Below, piece by piece: positions 9,614 through 17,460 of a stretch of DNA of 64,000 nucleotides. Source of the stretch: Ignavibacteriales bacterium (GTDB lineage Bacteria > Bacteroidota > Ignavibacteria > Ignavibacteriales > Melioribacteraceae); the NCBI GenBank assembly GCA_020635285.1, contig JACKAB010000010.1, forward strand, positions 69,375-133,374, in the 5' to 3' direction. The translations under genes were made by a program, and so were the position numbers. Below the pieces are notes generated by a model that saw nothing but the letters and a program-made list of their open reading frames with translations, did not search any database and was not told the origin of the DNA. Numbering within the stretch: position 1 is the stretch's first letter; the number at the start of each line of letters is the position of its first letter.

Positions 9614-12319
9614 ATGAAAGCTTTATTACGTAAGCTAATCTTACTATTTATAATTTTCCCTTTTCTTGTTTACTCACAAGAAATAACCGAGCTTAATCTT
9701 TCGTTAAAAGAAAAAAATCTTCCTTTTGGACTAACCAAATTTGTTCCTATGGACAAACCCGAAGTAAGTTTAGTTTTAAGCGGTGGCGGCTCGCGCGCAA
9801 TCTCTCATATTGGCGTTTTAAAGGCAATTGAAGAATTAGAAATCCCTATTGACCAAATTGTTGGAACAAGTATGGGTAGTGTAATTGGCGGTTTGTATTC
9901 AGCCGGCTACACCATTGATGAAATTGATTCAATTGTAGTTTCAACCAATTGGGAAGAATTATTTTCTTTAACAGATCAGGACAGAAAAAATTTATTTGTC
10001 GATCAAAAAATTACCGAAGATAAGTCTTTGCTAACATTAAGACTAAATGGATTTAAACCTTCAATTCCAAATTCTATAAATACCGGTAAAAAAATCAGCA
10101 ACCTATTAACAAGCTTAACTTTAAGTGCTCCAATTAACCAATATGACTCTTTTGACAATTTACTTTTTAAGTATCGGGCTGTTTGCACAGATTTAGTAAG
10201 CGGTAAACGCACGGTATTAAAAGACGGATTACTAAGCGAAGCAATGAGAGCAAGTTCAAGTGTGTCGTTCGTATTGCCTCCGGTAAAAAGAGACACACTA
10301 ATTTTGGTTGATGGCGGATTAGTTGATAACTTGCCAATTAAATCCGCAGAGGAATTAAAGCCGGATTTTATAATTGCTTCTGATGCCACGAGTGCTTTGA
10401 GGAAAAAGAACGAACTTAATTTTCCATGGGAAATTGCAGACCAATTAGTAACTATTCCATCCAGAATTATTTGGGAAGAAAACATTTCAAAAGCTGATGT
10501 ATTAATTCGTCAAAATTTTAATAAAAGAAAAAATGACGATTTTGAAAACTTGGATGAAATAATTAAGGCTGGATATGATTCAGCAAAATATATACTTCTA
10601 ACAACAAAAAATAAAATTCAAAATATTTTTAAAGAACGGTTATCCAAAAATAATAAGTTTTATAAGAATCTCTCGGTGCCAACAAACAGTAATCTTCTAG
10701 AGAAGGAAATATTAAAAAGTTTTAATGGAGCAGATTCGGTTAGTAAAGCGGAAATTTTAAATGCTCTTTATTCATTTTATCAAAGCGGAATTTATGAAAA
10801 TTTATCTGCAATCATAATTAGTGATTCAAGTTCTGTTTTGAAAATAAATTATGAAACAAATCCTTTAATTAACAATATTGAGTTTAATGGAATCACCCAA
10901 ATACCTATAGACACTGCTATTGCTCAATTTAATAATGTTTTAAACAAGCCATATTCTGCAGATGAAGCATTTAAAAGTATATTAAAATTAATTAAAAAAT
11001 ATAGAGAAAATGGTCTTGTGCTTGCAACTGTTGACAGAATATTTTTTAGTAAGGCATTAGAAAAATTAATTATTTCTGTTAACGAAGGCTTAATTACAGA
11101 AGTTGAAGTTAAAGGAAATAAAACAACTCTTAATAATGTTATCACAAGAGAGTTTGCAACAGACGCTGGTGATTACCTTTTTAAAAATAATTTAGACGAG
11201 GGTTTAGCAAATATTGCTTCAACCGATTTATTTGATAATGTAAAACTTAGCTTTTCTAAAAATGGTGACGGCAAAAAAATTAGAATTGATTTAGATGAAA
11301 AATTACCAAATGTTTTGCGGTTTGGGCTAAGAATAGACAATGAAAATTTCACACAGTTTGCTGTGGATTTAAGAAATGAAAATTTATTCGGAACCGGTTC
11401 TGAACTTGGTTTTTCAGTTTCTGGGGGAATCAGAAATTTATCATACGTAATTGAGCACAAAACAAATAGAATTTTCAATACTTATTTAACTTATAAAGCC
11501 CAAGCATTTTATCATTCTAACGATGTAAATGTTTATGGTGATGATATTATTAACAATATAAGAAAATTTTCTAGATCTAAGATTGCTGAGTACAAACAAA
11601 TATTATACGGCGGATTTATTGGTGTTGGAGCACATCTTAAAAAACTTGGAACATTGACGGCTGAAGGCAAATATGAAATTGATGAAATCAAGAACATAAG
11701 CTCATTGCAAGAAGAACAAAGTTATAAATTAAATATTTCCAGCTTAAGATTAAGACTTCAAATTGATTCGCAAAATAAATATCCTTATCCAACTAAAGGA
11801 ATTTATATAAATACTTTTTATGAAACTGCTCAAAAAATACTTGGCGGTGATATTAGTTTTGCAAAATTTAGTTTTGATTATTCCAGTTATTTTACTTTTG
11901 CAAACTTACACACATTAACTCCGCATATAATTTTTGGCTTTGCAGATGAAACGCTTCCGCTTAGTCAGCAATTTAATTTTGGAGGGCAATATAATTTTTT
12001 AGGTTATAGAGACTATGAGTTTAGAGGGCGACAAATTTTTATTGCTTCCCTTCAATATAGATATAAGGTTCCATTTGATTTATACTTTGACACTTACTTT
12101 AAAATTAGGTACGACTTAGGTTCCTCTTGGCTTAACCAGCAAGAAATTCGTTTCAATGATTTGCGACATGGAATTGGCTTAACCATTTCTCTTGATACGC
12201 CAATTGGACCGGCAGATTTTTCAGTTGGGAGGAGTTCATACTTAAAAGATTCTGCTCCAGAAAGAATTATTAGTCGCGGGCCTTTATTCTTTTATTTTAC
12301 AATGGGGTATTATTATTAG
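9614..12319 (+). CDS. Patatin-like phospholipase with POTRA-like and Omp85 barrel domains
   Basis: A 901-aa secreted or outer-membrane protein. The signal peptide is at residues 1-21 (cleavage near VYSQ). The patatin domain is at about 50-320: oxyanion loop SGGGSRAISHIG at 56-67, nucleophile Ser86 in GTSMG, and the partner Asp233 in DGG. POTRA-like segments follow at about 410-560, then a beta-barrel of the surface-antigen/BamA type ending in a strand pattern FFYFTMGYYY. This matches the type Vd (PlpD-like) autotransporter layout, in which the lipase is carried by its own barrel. It is convergent with the padR gene 14 bp away. Substrate is unknown; phospholipase A activity is inferred from the intact Ser-Asp dyad. 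Confidence 0.9.
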   Translation: MKALLRKLILLFIIFPFLVYSQEITELNLSLKEKNLPFGLTKFVPMDKPEVSLVLSGGGSRAISHIGVLKAIEELEIPIDQIVGTSMGSVIGGLYSAGYTIDEIDSIVVSTNWEELFSLTDQDRKNLFVDQKITEDKSLLTLRLNGFKPSIPNSINTGKKISNLLTSLTLSAPINQYDSFDNLLFKYRAVCTDLVSGKRTVLKDGLLSEAMRASSSVSFVLPPVKRDTLILVDGGLVDNLPIKSAEELKPDFIIASDATSALRKKNELNFPWEIADQLVTIPSRIIWEENISKADVLIRQNFNKRKNDDFENLDEIIKAGYDSAKYILLTTKNKIQNIFKERLSKNNKFYKNLSVPTNSNLLEKEILKSFNGADSVSKAEILNALYSFYQSGIYENLSAIIISDSSSVLKINYETNPLINNIEFNGITQIPIDTAIAQFNNVLNKPYSADEAFKSILKLIKKYRENGLVLATVDRIFFSKALEKLIISVNEGLITEVEVKGNKTTLNNVITREFATDAGDYLFKNNLDEGLANIASTDLFDNVKLSFSKNGDGKKIRIDLDEKLPNVLRFGLRIDNENFTQFAVDLRNENLFGTGSELGFSVSGGIRNLSYVIEHKTNRIFNTYLTYKAQAFYHSNDVNVYGDDIINNIRKFSRSKIAEYKQILYGGFIGVGAHLKKLGTLTAEGKYEIDEIKNISSLQEEQSYKLNISSLRLRLQIDSQNKYPYPTKGIYINTFYETAQKILGGDISFAKFSFDYSSYFTFANLHTLTPHIIFGFADETLPLSQQFNFGGQYNFLGYRDYEFRGRQIFIASLQYRYKVPFDLYFDTYFKIRYDLGSSWLNQQEIRFNDLRHGIGLTISLDTPIGPADFSVGRSSYLKDSAPERIISRGPLFFYFTMGYYY

Positions 12320-12332
12320 GATTTTATAATTC

Positions 12333-12917
12333 CTAGACTAAACTTATTTCAAAAGCAGTTGCGCCTTTAATTTCTTCTTTGGTATTAAACTCCCTTATAA
12401 TTTCTTTTATTGTTCTGATTTCTGTTTCTGCCATATATAAACGGTGCTTAAGCATAAGCAAGCCAGTAAAAGCAGCGGTTCTTTCCCGCTCCAGACTTAT
12501 AATTTGTGTTTTGATTTCATAGGTGGAACTTTCTAAATTTTCTAACTTAATTTTTAATTTTTGAAATACTTCATCGCGACTTAAATGATGAAGTAAAATA
12601 ATTGCAATATCAAATTTAGAGCCATCAGGGTCTGTCTGCTCAATATAAGTAGAAATTGTTTTATGTAATTCAAATTCTCCTTCAGCCGTAATTGTATAAA
12701 TTGTTTTTTCAGGAAAGCTTCCTTCTCTAACTGTTTCTCCCTTTATTAATCCCTGTTTTTTTAAGCTATTAATTGTTGCATAAACGGTGGAATCTGCTAC
12801 ATTAAACCATTTTCTTAAATTTAGATTACTAAGCATTTTTGTTATTTCATAAGGATTTCGTTCCTTTTCAAACAAAACACCTAAAATTAACGTGGATATT
12901 TTTGATAACATAATCAT
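12333..12917 (-). CDS. PadR-family transcriptional regulator
   Basis: A 194-aa protein with an N-terminal winged helix typical of PadR: 'ILGVLFEKERNPYEITKML', then a recognition helix and wing (STVYATINSLKKQGLIKGE...YTITAEGEFEL) at residues 10-80. The C-terminal half is helical, as in the subfamily with a dimerisation helix. PadR proteins usually repress neighbouring or multidrug/phenolic-response genes. Here there is no obvious target except the gene itself, and the neighbours are a convergent patatin gene and a SIR2-like gene upstream on the same strand. A perfect 12-bp palindrome lies just upstream of its ATG. Confidence 0.85.
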   Translation of the reverse strand: MIMLSKISTLILGVLFEKERNPYEITKMLSNLNLRKWFNVADSTVYATINSLKKQGLIKGETVREGSFPEKTIYTITAEGEFELHKTISTYIEQTDPDGSKFDIAIILLHHLSRDEVFQKLKIKLENLESSTYEIKTQIISLERERTAAFTGLLMLKHRLYMAETEIRTIKEIIREFNTKEEIKGATAFEISLV

Positions 12918-12929
12918 TCTCCCTATTAG

Positions 12930-12941
12930 CTTAAATTTAAG
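12930..12941. promoter_or_regulatory. Palindrome upstream of padR, candidate operator
   Basis: CTTAAATTTAAG, a perfect 12-bp palindrome, lies 12 bp upstream of the padR ATG. It is flanked by TATTAG (12924-12929) and CTAATA (12957-12962), a further inverted pair. PadR regulators bind inverted repeats near their own promoters, so autoregulation is plausible. AT-rich palindromes also arise by chance. Confidence 0.3.
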
Positions 12942-13071
12942 AAAATAAATTAAAACCTAATAATACTTTTTAGATTACTACAAGTGAGTAGAAGTTTAAA
13001 CCATTTTAGGATTGGACTCTTAGAATTTTTCTGGTATTAATATTCTTGCAAATATTAAAATAGATTCTTTT

Positions 13072-14193
13072 TTAAGAGACAATGTCTTTTAATAAACTTG
13101 CTTCTGAAACCATATTTTCAAACGCCATATCGTAATATTTAATATTTTGTGCAATTGCATTGTACTTGTTTTCCAACAAAGCTGCTTTTTTACTGTTAAT
13201 TACAATAACTTCCGTTTCTTTGCGCAATTGTTTTTTAAATAATGCTTTAATATGAACATCCGCATCCGAAAGAGAATAACCGACAAAAACTATTTTCTTT
13301 GCATCTCTAATCTCTCGTGATGCTTCTGCAAACAATTGAGAAATAACCGGCTGGTTTAATGTTTTTAAATATGACGGGGGCATAATTAAAGTTTGGAATT
13401 CTGTTCCATCAAGCGGACAAACATATTCGTATTTTTCATTATCGGGATAGGTGAATCCTAAAAATTTTCCGCCTTGTAAATCTATTGTTCTATCCCAAGG
13501 AGTAAGCAATGTTTGGTTGCAGCAATTGCAGTACTTCCAGTTTAAGCTTCCGTGCAATTTAATTATTTTTATTGGGGAAGGATTATCATTTGGGCCTATA
13601 TTAACTGGCTCTCTGGGGTTTATCCAAAAATTAAAATCTTTTAGTTCCGTTAATTTATCGTAATTCATTAAGTGAATACAATAATCAATATAGCCCCATT
13701 TCTTAAATAAAAAATCAAATGCTTGTTCAAGCAACGTATCATAATTTAAGGTTATTATAGAAATGTTGGTATTAAACTCTTGAATTGCTTCCCAAAACAA
13801 ATGATAATATTTGCTTCTTTTGTGAGTTCTTAAATTTACAATGTAATGAATGAGTTTTATTAAATATTCTTTTAACTCAACAATTTTATTGTGTGTATAT
13901 TTTGCGTTTAAGCTCTCATTCTGCTGAATAAAATAATCTAAAAATCCAAAGACTGCTTCCAACTGAGGATATTGATTTAACTGAATATCATACCGAAAAT
14001 TATCATTAATAAATTCAATTACCGATTTACCAATTTTAGAATCGCGAATTTCACTTTGCTCTTCAGAAAGAATCATTGGCAAAATATCTCTTTGCAGTGG
14101 AACTCCATCTGGCTGAGAAGCGCCCGCACCCATTACAAAAACAACATCTCGTTTAGGCTGATATCTTAAATATTTTTGATTTGGTTCTGTCAT
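13072..14193 (-). CDS. SIR2-like domain protein (possible NAD-consuming enzyme)
   Basis: A 373-aa soluble protein with the SIR2-like Rossmann layout: FVMGAGASQPDGVP at 19-32 (NAD loop), TLNYDTLLEQAF near 147-158, KLHGSLNWKY near 211-220 (catalytic-type His), and FVGYSLSDADVH near 300-311. A Cys-rich stretch (YCNCCNQ, then CPLDGTEF about 40 residues later) may hold zinc. Standalone SIR2-like proteins include protein deacylases and many anti-phage NADases, and the sequence does not separate these. No helicase, Argonaute or TIR partner is adjacent. The neighbours are padR on the same strand and a divergent glycerophosphodiesterase. Confidence 0.8.
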   Translation of the reverse strand: MTEPNQKYLRYQPKRDVVFVMGAGASQPDGVPLQRDILPMILSEEQSEIRDSKIGKSVIEFINDNFRYDIQLNQYPQLEAVFGFLDYFIQQNESLNAKYTHNKIVELKEYLIKLIHYIVNLRTHKRSKYYHLFWEAIQEFNTNISIITLNYDTLLEQAFDFLFKKWGYIDYCIHLMNYDKLTELKDFNFWINPREPVNIGPNDNPSPIKIIKLHGSLNWKYCNCCNQTLLTPWDRTIDLQGGKFLGFTYPDNEKYEYVCPLDGTEFQTLIMPPSYLKTLNQPVISQLFAEASREIRDAKKIVFVGYSLSDADVHIKALFKKQLRKETEVIVINSKKAALLENKYNAIAQNIKYYDMAFENMVSEASLLKDIVS

Positions 14194-14362
14194 ATAAAAT
14201 TATTTTTACATTAAGTTGTAAACATACAGAATATTGAGAAAAAAAATATTCTTAATGTTTTATCTGTGTTATTTACAAATTGACTAACTTAGCTTTCAGA
14301 GTAAACTTCACCAAAATTTCGACTTCGTTTTATTTATCTTTACTTAACTAAAAATTTCAAGA

Positions 14363-15118
14363 ATGAAGAAAATAAAACCATTAATAATTGCTCACCGTGG
14401 TGAATCTTACGATGCACCTGAAAATACACTTGCTTCAATAAACTTAGCTTGGCAGCGTGGTGCTGAAGCAGTTGAAATTGACGTTCACCTTTCGAAAGAT
14501 AATAACGTAATCGTAATTCACGATGCATCCACAAAAAGAGTTTCCGGAAAAAGCGGGAGAATAAAAAACTTAACCTTACATGAAATCAAAAATCTTGATG
14601 TCGGTTCGTGGAAAAACGTAAAATATAAAAACGAGAAAATCCCTACTCTCGAAGAAGTTTTAAAGACTATTCCGCCAAACAAAAAATTAATTATTGAAAT
14701 AAAATCCGGAGTAAAGATTCTGCCTTTTCTAAAAATAGAAATTAAAAGAGCTAATTTAAAACCAAATCAAATTGAAATAATTTCATTTGGTTATGCTGCT
14801 GTTAAAAATGCAAAACTAATTTTACCTGAATACAAAATATTATTACTTGCCGATCTCGATTATAATTCATACACTCAGCTTGTAAGTCCACCGGTAGAAA
14901 AATTAATTGAAAAAGTTAAAAAAGCAAATTTAGACGGACTAAATGTTTGGGCTGGAAAAATTTTGACGGAAGAGTTTACGCAAAAAGTTAAATCAAAAGG
15001 ATTGCTTTTGTATGTTTGGACAGTGAATGATTTTGAAAAGACAAAAGAGTTAGTTTCTTGGGGAATTGATGGAATTACAACTGATAGAGCCAATTGGATG
15101 AGAGAAAAATTGCTATGA
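14363..15118 (+). CDS. Glycerophosphodiester phosphodiesterase (GDPD family)
   Basis: A 251-aa cytoplasmic protein with no signal peptide. It hydrolyses glycerophosphodiesters from phospholipid deacylation to glycerol-3-phosphate and an alcohol. The metal and acid/base residues of the TIM barrel are present: His11-Arg12 (AHRGES), Glu20-Asn21 (APENTL), Glu38 and Asp40 (VEIDVH), and His53 (VIHD). The C-terminal VWTVND and DGITTDRA motifs are also typical of the family. It could feed glycerol-3-phosphate to the GlpD encoded at 22.0 kb, which would be a metabolic link but not an operon. It is followed 121 bp later by the PLP-enzyme operon. Confidence 0.92.
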   Translation: MKKIKPLIIAHRGESYDAPENTLASINLAWQRGAEAVEIDVHLSKDNNVIVIHDASTKRVSGKSGRIKNLTLHEIKNLDVGSWKNVKYKNEKIPTLEEVLKTIPPNKKLIIEIKSGVKILPFLKIEIKRANLKPNQIEIISFGYAAVKNAKLILPEYKILLLADLDYNSYTQLVSPPVEKLIEKVKKANLDGLNVWAGKILTEEFTQKVKSKGLLLYVWTVNDFEKTKELVSWGIDGITTDRANWMREKLL

Positions 15119-15239
15119 GGTTTTTACCAATTTAAATTATTTTCTTATTTAATATGATTATTTTAATATACATTTACTGCCTTCATTTTTAGGATCTTTG
15201 TTAAATTTAATTTTCTAACTTTTAAATGGAAGAGACAGA

Positions 15240-16367
15240 ATGGAAGATCTACCAAAAAACTCTGAACAAAATCAACAGCAAATTTTAAATTTAGAAAATC
15301 CATACGACCTAATTGATGGTGCCTCTGGCGAAGGTTTTGACATAACTTCTGAGTTTGAAAAACAACGTAATATTATAGCTGATAAATCAAATTGGCTCGA
15401 TGACAGATTGGAAGCCTTTGGTGATATTATGGATTCTGAAGTTGGTGATACTTCAATGGTTAGAGCAAGAAATATTGAGAGAGAAGTTGGTGCCAGACAA
15501 ATTTACTTAAAATTCGAAGGTGGAAATCCAACCGGCACTCAAAAAGATAGAATCGCTTTTGCACAAGCTATGGATGCAATGCGCAGAGGATTTGAAACAA
15601 TGACCCTTGCCACATGCGGAAATTATGGAGTAGCGTGTTCTTTGGCTGCTTCAATTGCAAATATTAAATGTAAAATATTTGTGCCCGAAACCTATCACGC
15701 AATCCGTATTAAAGAAATGGTTGCTTTAGGTGCTGAAATTGTTAGGGTTCCCGGTGACTATGAAAGAGCTGTTGAAATCTCTTCGGAAGTTGCACAACAG
15801 GAAGAGCTTTATGATGCAAATCCCGGTGGTACAAATATTACTTTGCAATTAAAAGCTTATGGTGAAATTGCAAATGAAATTTATGACGATTTAAGAGACG
15901 CCCCAAGTATAGTTGCAGTACCGGTTTCCAACGGTACAACAATTGCTGGGATTTACAAAGGCTTTTTAAGTTTATATAGAAGAGGTAAAACTTCAAAAAT
16001 GCCAAGGTTTGTCGCCGGTTCGTCGTTTAAGAAAAATCCAATTATTCATGCTTACTTAACAAACAAAGAAACCGCCGAAGATTTGCAACCGGACAAAATT
16101 AAAGAATCAAAAATAAATGAGCCGCTAATTAATTGGCACTCCATTGATGGCGATTTGGCTTTAGAAGCAATTAGAAATACAAACGGTTGGGCAGCTGATG
16201 CAACAGATAAAGCAATGTTAAGTTATTCAAAGCTAATCAGAGAAAAAGAAGGTATGTTCGTATTACCTGCATCTACAGCTGGATTAATCGCTTTAATTAA
16301 TAAAAACAACAATAAAGAAACAATCAACAACGATAGATTCGTTGTAGTACTAACCGGGAGGAAGTGA
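15240..16367 (+). CDS. PLP-dependent fold-type II enzyme (threonine synthase-like)
   Basis: A 375-aa protein of the tryptophan-synthase-beta PLP fold. The Schiff-base lysine is Lys102 in GNPTGTQKDR, and the phosphate/carboxylate loop is TCGNYGVACS near 121-130. A later VSNGTT and GSS supply ring contacts. It is closest to threonine synthase or cysteate synthase, but it leads an operon with DUF1611, PP-loop/creatininase and dipeptide epimerase genes rather than thrA/thrB. That suggests a beta-elimination, beta-replacement or racemisation role on a non-standard amino acid. A purine-rich GGAAGAG (15228-15234) precedes the ATG, and the gene overlaps the next one in a TGATG arrangement. Confidence 0.85.
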   Translation: MEDLPKNSEQNQQQILNLENPYDLIDGASGEGFDITSEFEKQRNIIADKSNWLDDRLEAFGDIMDSEVGDTSMVRARNIEREVGARQIYLKFEGGNPTGTQKDRIAFAQAMDAMRRGFETMTLATCGNYGVACSLAASIANIKCKIFVPETYHAIRIKEMVALGAEIVRVPGDYERAVEISSEVAQQEELYDANPGGTNITLQLKAYGEIANEIYDDLRDAPSIVAVPVSNGTTIAGIYKGFLSLYRRGKTSKMPRFVAGSSFKKNPIIHAYLTNKETAEDLQPDKIKESKINEPLINWHSIDGDLALEAIRNTNGWAADATDKAMLSYSKLIREKEGMFVLPASTAGLIALINKNNNKETINNDRFVVVLTGRK

Positions 16368-17440
16368 TGAACACATTGCCAGAAGGTAATGCAATTGTTT
16401 ATTGTGAGGATGCATTTAACACAACAAATGGGAAAACTGCCCATGGACTTGTTCGATTTACACAAAGATATAAGATTCTATCAGTAATTGATTCCAAACA
16501 TGCAGGTAAAGATGCCGGAATGGTTTTAGACAATAAAGAAAATGGGATTCCGATTTATGCAAGTTTCAAAGATGCTTACGAATCGGCAGAAAATTCTAAA
16601 TTAAAACCAACTCATTTTGTAATTGGTTTAGCTCCGGATGGTGGAAGATTGCCCGATTCTGCAAAAGATGTTGTAAAAAAGGCAATTAAAAAGGGTTTAA
16701 ATGTTGATTCCGGTTTACACGATTTCCTTTCTGACGATAAAGAGGTAAAATCTTTAGCAAATCAAAACGGTGTGGCTATTAGAGACATCCGAAAAGTTCC
16801 GCCAAGAAGCGAGATGCATTTTTTCTCCGGAAAAATAGAAGAAGTTAATTCTTTTGTGATTGCGGTTTTAGGAACTGATTCTGCAATTGGCAAACGTACT
16901 ACTGCATGGATATTAGTCAACGCTCTCCGCGAGGCCGGTTATAAAGCTGAAATGATTGGAACCGGACAAACAGCTTGGATGCAAGGTGCAAAATATAGCA
17001 TAATTTTAGATTCGCTAATAAATGATTTTGTTAGCGGTGAAATTGAGCATGCGGTTCATTCGGCTTGGAAAAACGAAAAACCCAACTTTATTATTTTAGA
17101 AGGACAGGGAAGTTTACTTAATCCAGCTTATCCGGGAGGTTTTGAGTTGATGGCTGCGGGAAGACCGGATGTAATAATATTACAGCATGCGCCGGCAAGA
17201 AAAGAATATGACGGTTTTCCAGATTATACAATGCATCCGCTCTCAAAACAAATTAAAGCTGTTGAAATAATCTCTGGAAAACAAGTTGTTGCAATCACAA
17301 TAAATCATGAAAATATGAGTCCAAAAGAAGTTACAAAAGTGTGTGATGAGTACACTAAACTTTATGATATTCCAACTTACGATGTGCTGCTTAGTGGCGC
17401 GGAAAAACTTGTTAAAACAATTTTGAAGTATAAAAAATAG
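16367..17440 (+). CDS. DUF1611 protein, DgcN-like P-loop protein
   Basis: About 357 aa. The N-terminal Rossmann-like domain spans roughly 1-150. A P-loop domain then has Walker A GTDSAIGKRTT at 170-180 (numbered from the GTG 3 bp upstream) and the DUF1611 motif EGQGSLLNPAYPG. ATG at 16367 is preferred because it has a strong GGGAGG at 16356-16361 and overlaps the previous stop codon. A GTG at 16364 is also in frame. DUF1611 includes DgcN, reported as an N-acetyltransferase acting on D-glutamate together with the epimerase-like DgcA. The epimerase gene two positions downstream makes the same kind of pairing likely here. Substrate identity is inference. Confidence 0.8.
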   Translation: MNTLPEGNAIVYCEDAFNTTNGKTAHGLVRFTQRYKILSVIDSKHAGKDAGMVLDNKENGIPIYASFKDAYESAENSKLKPTHFVIGLAPDGGRLPDSAKDVVKKAIKKGLNVDSGLHDFLSDDKEVKSLANQNGVAIRDIRKVPPRSEMHFFSGKIEEVNSFVIAVLGTDSAIGKRTTAWILVNALREAGYKAEMIGTGQTAWMQGAKYSIILDSLINDFVSGEIEHAVHSAWKNEKPNFIILEGQGSLLNPAYPGGFELMAAGRPDVIILQHAPARKEYDGFPDYTMHPLSKQIKAVEIISGKQVVAITINHENMSPKEVTKVCDEYTKLYDIPTYDVLLSGAEKLVKTILKYKK

Positions 17441-17460
17441 TCTTAAAAACTAGGGATATA

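Noticed and set aside
10003..10485. 160-aa minus-strand ORF
   Set aside because: Shadow of the patatin gene, whose Ser/Asp motifs are in the plus-strand frame.
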